Assembly: GCA_900660155.1 (NCBI GenBank)
Contig: CABFPE010000076.1
Location: forward strand, 1,433,411 to 1,497,410
DNA: 64,000 bases
DNA from: Hofstenia miamia
Lineage: Eukaryota > Xenacoelomorpha > Acoela > Hofsteniidae
Direction: 5' to 3'
Below are positions 1 to 12,053 of the stretch, in pieces. The notes under the pieces are model-generated. The model was not told the origin of the DNA, made no database searches, and saw only the letters and a list, made by a program, of their open reading frames with translations. A program made the position numbers and the translations under genes. Each line of letters begins with the position of its first letter. Within the stretch, counting starts at the first letter, position 1.

Positions 1-59
1 CATATGTATATCCTGATGTTCTTTAATAATAAGTGAAGGAACATCCGATGTGTATCTAG

Positions 60-310
60 AAAAAAAGGAATTCGGCAGAGTTTCACCTTGTACGGCTTTT
101 ATCTGAGAAACAGGTTCTAAAATGAATGTTCCAGATAGTATTCGGAGTCAGTTCTGCTTGAGGAAAAGCACACAACGTCGTAAGTATTAATTTGGATATA
201 CCAAGATTCGCCAACTTCCTTTTTAACAAAGGTTGGTTAACGTCATCAAAGGCTTTTGTAAAATCAATGATGGTTTTTCTAAATGACTACTCAAGTGATC
301 AACAAGAATT
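60..310 (-). pseudogene. LINE reverse transcriptase fragment
   Basis: Read on the minus strand, this stretch encodes a piece of a non-LTR retrotransposon reverse transcriptase. The core motif is IDFTKAFDDVNQPLL (about 268 down to 225), followed by KLANLGISKLILTTL. This matches the conserved block of the LINE RT palm containing the first catalytic aspartate (the general pattern is D-F-x-K-A-F-D-x-V). The frame is interrupted on both sides, so only a decayed fragment remains. The LINE clade cannot be told from so little. Confidence 0.6.
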
Positions 311-1544
311 CTTAATGGCGATTAGGTCGAAAGCCATGTGCTTGTAATGAAGATCATTTTCTTTTAGATTTAGTCACAAACTATGTCTTCATTTTGGTGG
401 CTATATAAGAATAACGGCGTTTGCGGCAATGGAAAGCTATATTTGAAGTTGTAAGATAATAGAACAGAGCTGCAACCGTGCCTGGTTTTTGGAAGCACGG
501 CGCGCCATTGCACAATGGATTTTAAGCACAACCCGACATGGCACAATGGATTTTAAGCATGGCGTTTCACAACACGTTTTTATATGTACTCAGAGGCACG
601 AGTCCTTACAATTCTTTCAATCTAGCGCATTTTTTTTCTCTATCGTATAAAATTATCAAGGCAAGTATATTGTGCGTTATAAACAACTAAATCCATTTTA
701 AAGGAAATATATAAACCATAGCATTGCAAATCGTACACGTTTCATGGTGTTCATATGAAACCGGTTAATCATCGATAATTTCATTGTTATGACCATTTCC
801 GCCTTAGCCTGGCCTGATATGAATCTGGCCCAGCACATGTAAATTAATGATTTTTTTACGATTTAATTTTTCGGTTTGCCAGCATAAAGTTGAGTATGTA
901 AGAGACTTATAATTAAATCTACACACTGATGTTGAAAATCCCAAATTGAGTTTTAGTAGAGTACATGATATTAAATTAATATTTCAAATTGTAAATATTA
1001 TTTACTAAAATTTTTTTACAAATGATATGGCATTCAGTGTATTTGGATTAATTTAAATGCATTGTTTCGTAAGAGTTTGTTTTTTTAAATTCGACACATT
1101 TTTCATGAATATCTCGGCACAAACCAGGCTTGACTTTGCACTATCTGGTCCATCTCTGGATGAAATTGACCACTGCACTGATAAATACCTAAATCCTTTA
1201 TTTCAGTAATATTATTTTTCCTGCCTATATGTAAATTCATTTTAAAGGATGCAGTTTTATGTCTAAATTTTTATCACTATAATTCATTTATTTCTTGCTC
1301 TTTTCAAGCTATCCTGCAAAATCACCAGCAAAATACAACCTATTATCTAAATTAAGAATTAATAAGATTAAAGTGCCTCTTAAAATTGTGCGCATCAGGC
1401 CTTATTTATTCAATACATCTTGGGCCACGGTTGCAGTTGTGCAATAGAAAGCTGTTGCATCACAGCGGCAACATTTGTGTAAAAACACCTGCAAATGGAA
1501 CTGATGCCATCTTCTCAAAACCTCGACCGGTAATGGCAGCAGAA

Positions 1545-1576
<32 letters not shown>

Positions 1577-2204
1577 ATGTAGAAGCTTGTGAAATCATGG
1601 TAAACCTTTTAAACTGAAATTCAACAAATAATTCCAAAATATCGTTACAGTTTTCAAAGTAAGATTATTCTGAGCTGATATAACAAACATATAATAATTA
1701 AAATTTCCGTCATAATTTTCAAACTTTCAAATATCTGAGATATGCGAAGACTCTTCAATTTAATTATGCAAAAGCAATGCAAGTTATGTAAATATCAAGT
1801 TGATGATAAGTTCAATTGAATTTTATCTTAATTCATTTAACTGAATGATTTCGTGTAATTCATAAATTGGTTTTTAAAGTTGGATCATCAGCATCGCTGT
1901 GGACCACAAACACTTGCATATTTAGTAGGACTCGTGCATTTAAAAAAAGGATCTTTAAACGCCTAATTCGGATCTTTGAATGTATAAATCGGATCATTGA
2001 TCGGTAAAAACTCTAGTAAAATTACTAGTGTTTATGTGTAATTAGTCTCGTCTTTTTAGGAAACATTCCCTTTTTATTTGAAATGATTGTCTAAAAACGC
2101 AAAGTATGTTTTCATCGCATTTTTGGGATATTGGGTGAATTTATACTGGCAATTTATAACTTTTTATAATTAATGCATGTTACTTGTAATTCTTCTGTAT
2201 TTAG
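311..2204. other. Non-coding AT-rich DNA with small repeats
   Basis: No convincing coding sequence seen. A short phrase around ATGGATTTTAAGCA is duplicated near 505-560. A TA dinucleotide tract lies at about 1546-1576. If the host gene that has an exon at 2205 begins upstream, part of this is intron or promoter. Confidence 0.5.
1546..1576. repeat. (TA)n microsatellite
   Basis: About 15 TA dinucleotides, read directly from the sequence. Confidence 0.9.
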
Positions 2205-2253
2205 ATTTAAAAGAGGGATTTGATCAGCATTTAAAGGAATGCACATCTGATAA
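2205..2253 (+). CDS. Candidate exon A of an acidic coiled-coil protein gene
   Basis: A 49-nt segment lies between an acceptor (TTCTGTATTTAG) and a donor (GTACGT). In the open frame it reads LKEGFDQHLKECTSD, a charged, coiled-coil-like sequence resembling the next exon. It ends two bases into a codon, and the exon at 4604 supplies exactly the one base needed, so the splice phases agree. The minisatellite at 2265-3600 would lie in the following intron. A short exon called by eye is uncertain; a transcript would settle it. Confidence 0.45.
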
Positions 2254-2264
2254 GTACGTTTACT

Positions 2265-3600
2265 CATTTCTTTTCATAAGTAAAGAAGTTTCTCATTTCT
2301 TTTCCTAAATAAAGAAGTTACTCATTTCTTTTCCTAAATATAGAAGTTACTCATTTGTGTTTCTATATACAGAAGTTTCTCATTTCTTTTCCTAAATACA
2401 GAAGCTACTCATTTCTTTTCCTCAATATACAAGTTACTCATTTCTTTTCCTCAATATACAAGTTACTCATTTCTTTTCATAAATACAGAAGTTATTCATT
2501 TCTTTTCCTAAATATAGAAGTTACTCATTTGTGTTTCTATATACAGAAGTTTCTCATTTCTTTTCCTAAATACAGAAGCTACTCATTTCTTTTCCTCAAT
2601 ATACAAGTTACTCATTTCTTTTCCTCAATATACAAGTTACTCATTTCTTTTCCTCAATATACAAGTTACTCATTTCTTTTCCTAAATAAAGAAGTTTCTC
2701 ATTTCTTTTCCTAAATAAAGAAGTTACTCATTTCTTTTCCTAAATATAGAAGTTACTCATTTGTGTTTCTATATACAGAAGTTTCTCATTTCTTTTCCTA
2801 AATACAGAAGCTACTCATTTCTTTTCCTCAATATACAAGTTACTCATTTCTTTTCCTCAATATACAAGTTACTCATTTCTTTTCCTCAATATACAAGTTA
2901 CTCATTTCTTTTCCTAAATAAAGAAGTTTCTCATTTCTTTTCCTAAATAAAGAAGTTACTCATTTCTTTTCCTAAATATAGAAGTTACTCATTTGTGTTT
3001 CTATATACAGAAGTTTCTCATTTCTTTTCCTAAATACAGAAGCTACTCATTTCTTTTCCTCAATATACAAGTTACTCATTTCTTTTCCTCAATATACAAG
3101 TTACTCATTTCTTTTCCTAAATAAAGAAGTTTCTCATTTCTTTTCCTAAATAAAGAAGTTACTCATTTCTTTTCCTAAATATAGAAGTTACTCATTTGTG
3201 TTTCTATATACAGAAGTTTCTCATTTCTTTTCCTAAATACAGAAGCTACTCATTTCTTTTCCTCAATATACAAGTTACTCATTTCTTTTCCTCAATATAC
3301 AAGTTACTCATTTCTTTTCATAAGTAAAGAAGTTTCTCATTTCTTTTCCTAAATAAAGAAGTTACTCATTTCTTTTCCTAAATATAGAAGTTACTCATTT
3401 GTGTTTCTATATACAGAAGTTTCTCATTTCTTTTCCTAAATACAGAAGCTACTCATTTCTTTTCCTCAATATACAAGTTACTCATTTCTTTTCCTCAATA
3501 TACAAGTTACTCATTTCTTTTCCTCAATGTACAAGTTACTCATTTCTTTTCATAAATACAGAAGTTATTCATTTCTTGATTAAATTTAGAAGTTTTATAA
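2265..3600. repeat. 29-bp minisatellite with higher-order structure
   Basis: Roughly 46 head-to-tail copies of a 29-bp unit (TTACTCATTTCTTTTCCT plus CAATATACAAG or AAATAYAGAAG). Several unit variants recur in a fixed order. The variant containing TTACTCATTTGTGTTTC starts at 2347, 2521, 2753, 2985, 3188 and 3391, giving higher-order blocks of 6, 8, 8, 7 and 7 units. Open frames through it (for example 2355-2714) exist because three units make 29 codons without a stop; they are not genes. The array lies in a probable host-gene intron. Confidence 0.95.
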
Positions 3601-4362
3601 TTCTCTGAAAAAATAATGCAAAGTTTCGTTTCCACTGCGAATTATTTTTTCAAGTTCCTTCTACATGTTGCACAAGAACTTGAATAGTTTTATTTTAGAG
3701 TTAATACTGGGTATCGTCTTGAAACGTAAGTTTTTATTATACATAATGTTCTTTCTACCTAATACATATAAATCTCTTTGTATTTTTGGTATAAAAGAGT
3801 ATACTCTCTTCCCGTAAATTACATAAATTCATATATCTGATACTAAGTACAAGCTTTATTTATATTTTAGAGGAAATGTACATAAAAATGGTTTTGTGGT
3901 TTTTTATATACGCACACATAATGTTTGTGCATGTAAGTATGTGTACGCGTGTATGTTTCGCAGAGCACAGTTTTCATTAAAGATTTGATAATCATAGTTT
4001 TTAGATAGATATCACGTATCATCACATATTTGGATTAATGTCGATGAACAAGAGGCGTGCCTCGGATACGAAAATTTATTGATTTGTGTTTTTTTAATTT
4101 ATGAAAATTTATCTTTGCTTTTGTTCATTAGTAATTGTCATTTGTGTATCTCAAACCAATGTTTACTTACCCACAGCTTTTGTTAAATTCCTTACATTCC
4201 CATTAATTTCACAAAGCTTAAAATTTTTGTATTTCCAATGGGTTCAATTGTTTCTTTACGGCAACACACTGTTTTCCTTAGACCAAATGCGCTTAAAATT
4301 ATAATATAAATTCAAAGATTCCTAATTGCTTATAGAATTGTAGTTTTAAACACTCAATTTAG
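3601..4362. other. Probable intron remainder
   Basis: AT-rich DNA between the minisatellite and the first copy of the next exon. I see no gene, element end or structured repeat. Confidence 0.4.
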
Positions 4363-4603
4363 CTTACAAGGTGAATACGATGAATGCAACAAAAAATTAG
4401 CTGATACTGAGCGTCGTGTGTTGTCATTAGAATCTGCTGCAGTTTCCCATACATTCAATGACAAACAACCAGGTTGGNCAAACCATGACAGACTTGGCAC
4501 CTTGCCTCCGAGTGACCACCCGATCCTTGACCTCACCCATACGTGACCAAATCCGATCATTTTGGACATTAACATGTTGTTGGACATCGANCACTCAATT
4601 TAG
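4363..4603. other. Probable misassembly: duplicated exon plus stray transposon piece
   Basis: An exon copy at 4363-4472 repeats the exon at 4604-4713 base for base as far as I can read. Between them, bounded by single N bases at 4478 and 4591, sits a 112-base fragment that matches 6269-6380 of the maT transposon downstream with one visible mismatch (aacATG versus aacGTG). Exact duplication on both sides of an N-bounded foreign fragment is what a scaffold join or gap-filling step leaves when contig ends overlap. It is unlikely to be real genome structure. Confidence 0.75.
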
Positions 4604-4713
4604 CTTACAAGGTGAATACGATGAATGCAACAAAAAATTAGCTGATACTGAGCGTCGTGTGTTGTCATTAGAATCTGCTGCAGTTTCCCATACATTCAAT
4701 GACAAACAACCAG
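4604..4713 (+). CDS. Exon B of an acidic coiled-coil protein gene
   Basis: The exon follows the acceptor CAATTTAG and ends before GTTGGT. It encodes LQGEYDECNKKLADTERRV and continues to FNDKQP: a heptad-like, highly charged stretch of coiled-coil character. It ends one base into a codon. The next exon at 5023 begins with the two bases needed to complete Glu. The style (coiled coil followed by an acidic tail) recalls Golgi integral membrane proteins of the GOLM1/GOLM2 type, but no signature residue proves this and no membrane anchor is seen in the window. Confidence 0.65.
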
Positions 4714-5022
4714 GTTGGTGTTCCAACTCATACTGTATGATTTTAATCGAAATTCTAAATTCCTAACGTAGAAAAATCGTTTTCACATTTTCCTTTTCTC
4801 TGTTGCATTTTATAGTGCTTTACAATTTGTTCAGTGTGTATATTCCATCTTGTACTAAGTTAAACAACGTATGTCATTTTTGGTGAACGTGCTATAACAT
4901 CTGTTGTCACACATTGGGTACATGGATCCATTTTTGAGTCATTTGAGTAAATAATTAGGAGGAGCTTAAAATTGATTGCATGTACACTGCTTGTATTCTT
5001 TGATTAATGTTATAGTTTTTAG

Positions 5023-5310
5023 AACACAAACCATCTGAAGCGGAAACAAATACAGCTGCCCCTGCGAAAAACATCTTAGACAGTGAAGATGAGATAAACC
5101 TAACTGATAAAAAGGAACAAGAGGATGATACAGACATTGAACAACAGCCAATGGACGTTAAAGACGAACGAATTGACATTGAGGATGAGAATGAAGCGCA
5201 TAAAGATGATGTTAAGGAGGTTAACGAAGTGGATGAACACTCTGGAAACACTGTCAATAATGTTAAAACAAATAAAAGCAATATTGAAGAAATAGTTCCG
5301 AACAAAATAG
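5023..5310 (+). CDS. Exon C: acidic tail of the same gene
   Basis: Begins after TATAGTTTTTAG and ends at the donor GTTACT. Its 288 nt give 95 complete codons plus split codons at each end. The protein is strongly acidic, rich in Asp, Glu, Lys and Asn, with no hydrophobic core (for example NILDSEDEINLTDKKEQEDD), so it is probably disordered. It starts and ends in the same phase (one base into a codon), as does the next exon, so these exons could be skipped without a frame change. Function unknown. Confidence 0.65.
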
Positions 5311-5687
5311 GTTACTTTTTTATTTATGCTTATTCAATTTCAATATACTTCTCGGAAAACAACTAGGAAAACGTTTCAATTTTTTTAAGCAATGGCAATA
5401 CATTTTGTTGGTCTGCTCGTATCCCTCATAGTTTATATGAGGAATCCTAACTTTTTGAATGCATGTTTAATGTGAAACTGATACTAGATTTTTAGGACAT
5501 TTTGCTATGGTTCCGTTTCATTGATATGCCCGATATATTTCTTTAATAGCTGCTCTCATATATTGGCATTTAGTTTTTTTAAATGATAAAGATTTTTATT
5601 TCCCTTTTTGTGTTTCACAATGAAGAAATTAATTTCGCACTGTTAGTTGGCTAGAATAAGATTCTCTGAAAAATTGGGGCATTAATA

Positions 5688-6956
5688 CAGGGTGTTCAAT
5701 AATAACCGTTACAAAGTTTTTAGCTTATATTTTAATAGAAAAATGAAAAATTTGTAATTACATTAATAGAAATGTATAAAGTAATAATATGTCAACGAAA
5801 ATATCCAATATTTATTCAATATAACCGCCATTGGCATCCACAACTTTCTGCAAACGTTTGGAGAATGCTTCACATGAGTCACGAATAACTTTTTGGGGTA
5901 TTTTATCCCATTCCTTCCTCAATTTCTTTTTCAAAGCGTCCAAACTGGTGTGGTGTGTAGCTGAGACTTTGTTCTCCAAGATTGACCAGATTGCAAAGTC
6001 CAGCGGGTTCAAATCTGGAGATGATGGAGGCCATTCTTCCTTCGATATGAAAGCAGGCACATTCTCTGCTAGCCATTCCTGTGTCTTTTTGGCTCCATGA
6101 GCAGGAGCAGAGTCTTGCTGGAATGACCAACGTCTCTTTTTGAAGTGTTTTCGCGCCCAAGGCAACAATGCTGACTCAAGAATGGACGTGCGATAATTTT
6201 CTTGGTTCAACTTGGCTCCTTCATCCACGAAAAGGAGGGGACTTTTTCCATCAGCCGTTACAGCGGCCCAAACCATGACAGACTTGGCACCTTGCCTCCG
6301 AGTGACCACCCGATCCTTGACCTCACCCATACGTGACCAAATCCGATCATTTTGGACATTAACGTGTTGTTGGACATCGAATTTTTTTTCGTCACTGAAA
6401 ACCAGGTTCGGAAGCGTGCCAGCATTGATGCGAGATAAGATGAGATCTGCTCTTTGAGCTCGTTTCTCAATTGAACTTGCAGATAACAGGTGCTTCTTCT
6501 GGTGTTTGTAAGGAGATGTTTGGAGGTCACTGTGGAGTATCGTAGACATTGTTCCGACTGACACTTTGGCCTCTTTCGCGAGATTTCTTAGGGATCTCTT
6601 TGGATTCCTCCTTAGCTTCTCCTTGGTTGATTTTAACAGTTTTTTGGTTCTGGCAGAACGAGGCTGACCTTGACCAGATTCATTAACAATGTCACCAGTT
6701 GATTCAAACCGTTTAAGTGTTCACCAGACCAACATTCTGTTGATCCTTAAGGTCTTTGCTATGTCAGGTGCTGTCTTCCCAGATTTGAATAGCTCTACAA
6801 TGGCGGCTCTTTTCTGTAAATCTTGCAGCATATTTATCAAAACTTCAGTTTAGGTACTATCTTAGATTTATGCACCTGGAAATCATAGAAAATGTCTAAA
6901 ATCTGATAAATATTTGAAAAATACAACTTTTGTAACAGTAAATATTGAACACCCTG
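5688..6956 (-). mobile_element. maT-type mariner transposon (DD37D), 1269 bp
   Basis: Terminal inverted repeats begin CAGGGTGTTCAATA on the left and end TATTGAACACCCTG on the right, flanked by TA target duplications at 5686-5687 and 6957-6958. The single transposase frame is on the minus strand. It sits in the intron between exons C and D of the host gene, opposite to that gene. The precise ends and TA duplication are seen directly; the superfamily follows from the transposase spacing. Confidence 0.93.
5812..6831 (-). pseudogene. maT/mariner transposase with one nonsense codon
   Basis: This enzyme cuts and pastes its own element at TA sites. The frame starts at the ATG at 6829-6831 (MLQDLQKRAAIVELF), giving an N-terminal helix-turn-helix region, then the catalytic domain: first Asp in VFSDEKKFD, second in QQDSAPAH, third in SSPDLNPLDF. 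I count 37 residues between the second and third Asp, the DD37D spacing of the maT family. The protein ends ANGGYIE. One in-frame TGA at 6720-6722, within the DNA-binding half (after NRMLVW), breaks the frame. Otherwise it is full length (about 340 codons), so the inactivation looks recent. Confidence 0.9.
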
Positions 6957-7020
6957 TATATTCTCTTGTTTCAACATTAGGACATTTAAACATTTCTGAA
7001 AATTGATAATTTAATTTTAG

Positions 7021-7074
7021 ATTCTGGCAAGACAGAAAGTCATACAAATACTCTCACTGAAGTAAACACAAAAG
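7021..7074 (+). CDS. Exon D of the acidic protein gene
   Basis: The 54-nt exon lies between AATTTTAG and GTGATT. It encodes DSGKTESHTNTLTEVNTK, hydrophilic and without known motifs. It starts and ends one base into a codon like exon C. The next exon is not certain. A candidate terminal exon follows CGCTTTTAG at 8162, adding DIFSK and a TAG stop at 8176-8178; an alternative acceptor lies near 8018. Neither can be chosen without RNA data. Confidence 0.55.
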
Positions 7075-7543
7075 GTGATTTTCGTCGTAAATTTAAATAA
7101 ACGTAGAAATTTAATTTCCACGCTCTGAATTTAATGTTTACTTAGTACCTCACTTGATTAACAAATACTCTCTTCCTTGCATGCATGATCAGAATTTATT
7201 TGGTTAGGGAGAAGATATCATCCTCAGATTGCTATTATATATTTAATGGTATTGAAGCATGTATGATAGATATTTTTATTGGGATTTAATTGTCGCACTT
7301 CAGATATTCACTTTACGGGCTTCTTAATTCACTATAATAATTATTTTATTTAAATAAGCAAGTAGAATGCTGTTAGCGACATTTTACATACACCTATTAG
7401 AGCTGAATGGGGATTTTTCTTTTTAATGTAGTCATGTTGTGTCAACATTGCCATACCCATGTCCAAAGACTGCATGACCGTGGCCTTATAACAAAACATT
7501 TCACCAAGTGATTTCTCTAAAATTCTTAGTCATTCAGGAGCAG

Positions 7544-7589
<46 letters not shown>

Positions 7590-8300
7590 GGAATACAAAG
7601 CGTATTACCTATTTGATGGGAATTGTGTCTCCCAGGCAGATTTAAGAAAAGATAAACCTTTGTATCCACGCTCTTAATAATGGTTTTAGAACCTTTTTAT
7701 TTAATTTAACAACGTTCAATAATTTCCTAATTAACCATTTACTTTTTAGATGAAAAGACCTTTATTTTTTAAATTGTTGTAAATATTTGAAGTTGTTTAT
7801 AGGACCATTTTGTCCACACTTTTGTAAATAGGGCCTTATATTAATTATGTGTGTAAATTTCAATATAAACTTTTTTAACAACTTTTTTGTTTACGATGAC
7901 TTTATTTATGTAAGATCAACTACAATTTGTATTAATGGGAGACTTAATAATATGGTTCATATAAATATATTATTTTCTTGTTTTTTCATGAATTTTTAGT
8001 ATTTAAATTTTTTTCAGTGTTTTGTCGCATGGTTATTCTTTAATATGTATGTCATCATACGTTTCTACTACTATCACGTATATTCAATGAGAACCTGACG
8101 TTAATGCACAAGAAAATTATTATTGTAATTTATGCACGAACTTTCTTTTTTTCGCTTTTAGATATTTTCAGCAAATAGTATTCAAAAAAAGTTATTTTTT
8201 TACCTGAAGTACATTGTAAAATAATCTTGAGAGGCCAATTATTCAAGGATCCACTATGGGTAGAAATTAATGATCCAATCAAAAATTCGCAATTTAACAA
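7075..8300. other. Intron or 3' flank with a (TA)n tract
   Basis: AT-rich DNA without a convincing gene apart from the possible 17-nt last exon at 8162-8178. A TA microsatellite spans about 7547-7587. Confidence 0.45.
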
Positions 8301-8309
8301 GCAGCTGAT

Positions 8310-8460
8310 AAATGTTGTCTTACTGTCTAAACAAGAGTTTCACTAATCAGTTTATTGAGCAATTAAAAGTGGAATTATCTTTTTCTCATTCTACAAATAA
8401 GGATTTAGGTCTTCTTGGAGACTGGAACCTAAATTATTTTAATACTAGTGAACATTTTTT
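8310..8460 (+). pseudogene. Possible LINE endonuclease fragment
   Basis: The translation contains FTNQFIEQLKVELSFS followed by LGLLGDWNLNYFN. The G-D-[WF]-N pattern after a helix resembles the G-D-F-N motif of apurinic-type endonuclease domains of non-LTR retrotransposons. Only this short stretch supports the call; the downstream frame is unremarkable. Confidence 0.3.
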
Positions 8461-8605
8461 TATTCTATTTTTATTAAATTTAGTGCTTTCTACAATAAAG
8501 AGAAAAAGTGTACAAAATGATCACTATCTAAGTGTTTATTATTTCTGTTTCTTTGTTGCGGAGGCAAGAATGATAATTCTTGGTTGCTTTTGTCAGTCAT
8601 GTTAG

Positions 8606-9218
8606 TTTCAAAATTTATTTGCTCTCTAAGTTCATTATTAATTTTTAATAGATAATAGAAGATGATATAATCAGGTACTTGTAATTAACGAAGCAATTCT
8701 TTGATTGGTAAGATAATTCCTTGTTGAAACAGTTTTGAAATTGTTAATCACTTTCTTTTTAAACAGAAATTTCTTTTCTGATCTTATATCTTTATCCAAG
8801 TTATTCCATAATTATAAAAAATTTTTTAGTTAATAATGATGTTAGAAGGATAACATAACATAATCTGTACCCATTTTGTTCAAAATATAATGTAATTTGT
8901 GTACAAAATATATCATGGGTCATGCATGACCCAATCGTTGATATGACTAATATTCATTAAATTTCTTATCTATATATTTACCATTCTTTTCAATGAATAG
9001 ATTCTATTTAATATCCTCCTCAACTTAAATATGTACATATTATTTAATAGTTTTGTAAATACGATGTTTCTTGAATATGAAATTAGAATACCAACAAACA
9101 ATATCAGTAGGTCTAATGAATCCTCATTAGTCAACATGAAAACCTCTAAAGCAATTTCTTAACGGTACATTATATTAATCACAGAAAACAAAAGGTCTTC
9201 TTTCAGCATTTTTCTATC
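8606..9218. other. Non-coding AT-rich DNA
   Basis: Nothing recognisable except the last part (about 9150-9218), which may continue the piggyBac relic into which the hAT element at 9227 inserted. Confidence 0.4.
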
Positions 9219-9837
9219 TTGCACAGTAGGGTGGATCGAAAAAAAACATAATTACTTGAAATTTTATGGCAGTGTTATTTTTAGATGTATTATGATTCGA
9301 AACAAGCAAAAACATCAAAAAAACTAACTTAAATGTATGCTTGCTATCGCGCCTAATCAAAATAATAATGCATGCATTAAACTGCTGAATTTTACATATT
9401 TGTATTGTTTTTGAGTAGATCTGTCTACAATTTTTATACAAAAAGATTGCATAAATTTTGCTTTGAATCGAGTTTGGGCACCTTACAACGGGAGCTTTGC
9501 TTAATTTTTACAATGGAAGAGTGATTTTCATGCAACTTTGTTTGCATTTGAACAGCTGTGGCTATGGTGTCTTTAACACATGTTAGATCATCTGGGGGTG
9601 ACACTTATAACCGTGAAGGGCTGAACAAGGCATGATACACACTGTCGCAGCCTTGCTCACAGCATTGGCTAAATATTAGTCATATTTTGAAATTGATAAC
9701 GCAGACATAAATGAAAACATTTTTGTAATTCGTTAATGCCAGTTGTTGCCACTTTGCACCTCTGTTTGAGTTTTTTCTTCATATATATCGGGGTTTGTTA
9801 ACTAACCAGAGTTATATACTTGCTACTTGCATCTACA

Positions 9838-12053
9838 ATGAGTTTAAGGGATAGTACATTTAATGAAGTGTTTGAATACCCGTCAGATTTACCGAAGACC
9901 CAGTTACCAACAAAAAAAGACGTTGGAAAATGTTTCTTACATATACAACTTACTCCCAACAAAGATGGATCGCAGCAAAGAACAAGACCAAAGTATGAAA
10001 TTGCTAGAGGTTGCTACTGAAGTTCAGAAAATTTATACATATGCTTCTATTCCAGCTATTAGTTTTAAAGGATAACAGAGAAGGTTTTAGATATTTACAG
10101 GATATTTAAAACTTTAGCAAAATTCCAAAAGCAAAACGATATGCAAATGGAATAAAATCTCGGATTTTCATCGAAAAACTTGAGAAAACCTCCAACGCCC
10201 TGTCTGAGTTATTTAATGTTGCAAATTTGCAAGTTATCCCAACAGCTGAGTTGGAATTTTTTGAAGATCAAAAAGGCCCTTGGTTGATGATAATATCCTG
10301 CTGTAAGGATATTAAAACATCAGTAAAATGGCAACGAAAAGCAGACAGAAAACGAAAGGAACAAAGTAGATGCAATAAAACTCATACTATTTCAGAAATG
10401 TCTCAATGAATATGTGATTTCAGTACAGATGATGAAGACCAAATCGAAAACAAAAATGATGAGGACTTTGTTTCAACAATTTCACACAGGTAAACAAATA
10501 TTAAAGTTGACTTGACACCAGTTGCAGAAATGAAACTTCGGTTTTCTCTCTCAGATAGGGCCACATCCTCAATAGTTCCTGCAGCTTTGTCCTCAACAGA
10601 AACTCCTACAGTGGGTGATCTTTCATCAATCAGACGTGCTGTCAAGAAAAGGATTCTGGATGCTAAAACCGAGTCTGTGACACTGGATGGTTGCCTTGGC
10701 TTTGATGGAAGACGCGACAAAGTACTTACCCGTAAAAAAGTGGGAACAAAATTCTACGAAAACAAAATCAAAGCTGAAAACTATACATTGGTAAACNATA
10801 ATGCATGCATTAAACTGCTGAATTTTACATATTTGTATTGTTTTTGAGTAGATCTGTCTACAATTTTTATACAAAAAGATTGCATAAATTTTGCTTTGAA
10901 TCGAGTTTGGGCACCTTACAACGGGAGCTTTGCTTAATTTTTACAATGGAAGAGTGATTTTCATGCAACTTTGTTTGCATTTGAACAGCTGTNCTTACCC
11001 GTAAAAAAGTGGGAACAAAATTCTACGAAAACAAAATCAAAGCTGAAAACTATACATTGGTAAACCAGTCTGATGGGTCTTATTTGGGATTTGTGACGCC
11101 AAAAACTGGAAAAGCACATGACATTGCTGAGGCAATATTTACCTTTTTGCCTGACAATAACATTCTTGAAAACTTAGTTGCTATCTCATGTGACGGAGCG
11201 AATGTGATACTTGTTGGAAAGGAGGCGTAATCAAGTACATTGAATTCTTTGTTGGCAAAAAATTGCAATGGTTTATATGCATGTTTCATGTAAATGAATT
11301 ACCTTTGAGATATCTCATAGAGGAGCTGAATGGAAAAAATGTTAGTGGAAATCAACTAAAAGGGCCTATTGGAAAACAGCTCTCTGATTTATCTACACTA
11401 ACACCAGTTCAGTTTCGTTCTTCATGTATGCCATATGTTCCGGATTGTATCAGAAAAACTTTATCCAGTGACCAAAGATATTTATTCCGAATCTGCACTG
11501 CAATTACGACTGGGATTATGGACAATTCCCTTCAGCATGAAAAAATAGGTGCATTGAGCCACAGTCGATGGCTAACAACAGCAGCCAGACTTTGCTATTT
11601 ATACTGCTGCACGGTAAATCCCCCTTATTCACTTGTCTCCTTGGTGACGTATGTTGTAAGAATCTATGCACCAGCATGGTTCCTTATCAAAACACATGAA
11701 TCTGCCATATATGGTCCCAGGAATTTATTTTTTCTTGTCCGTGAAAGTCAAAAGATCAAAGACGAAGGAGTTCGTTCTATTGTTCAATGTGTTTTGCAAA
11801 ACAATGCTTATTTTGCTCACACTGAAAATATTTTGCTATCAATGTTAGCTTCTGACAGTCTATCATATCGTAAGGATGCCATAAACACCATTATGAATAT
11901 TCGGAAAACACATATTCAAGTAGAAAGCAAGCGTGATTTCTTGGTTGCAAGATTAAACTTTGAAGCTAAACATTGGCAAAAAAATGATTTTTCGGGAATC
12001 AGAATTGGTGGAAGAGCCTCCATTCGTTATGAATATGTCAGAAATTTCGATTA
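9838..12053 (+). pseudogene. Transposase-like gene inside the hAT-like element
   Basis: Pieces of one protein lie in successive frames: a start MSLRDSTFNEVFEYPSDLP at 9838; KIYTYASIPAISFKG near 10030; then after 10512 a body with SCDGANV near 11190, FHVNELPLRYLIEELNGKNV near 11287, and SHSRWLTTAARLCYLYCC near 11565 up to about 12053. I recall this pattern (host-DNA-like D-G-A-N-V, H-x-N-E-L-P-x-R, H-S-R-W-L-T-T-A) from a protein family repeated in many arthropod genomes, but cannot name its Pfam family. Breaks: frameshifts near 10015 and 11215, several stops near 10100-10480, and the N-bounded insertion at 10797-11065. Inactive. Confidence 0.65.
10797..11065. other. Probable misassembly inside the hAT-like element
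   Basis: Between single N bases at 10797 and 10993 lies a 195-base copy of the element's own left inverted repeat (about 9363-9557). The 72 bases before the first N (10725-10796) are repeated after the second (10994-11065). Removing one copy plus the stray piece makes the transposase frame continuous across the join, which supports an assembly artefact. Confidence 0.8.

Noticed and set aside
2355..3608. Open frames with repeated FLISFPKYRSYSFLF-type peptides
   Set aside because: They are translations of the 29-bp minisatellite, which stays open by chance because three units are 29 codons. No splice or start context supports a protein.
5831..6457. Plus-strand frames across the maT element
   Set aside because: They are antisense shadows of the transposase.
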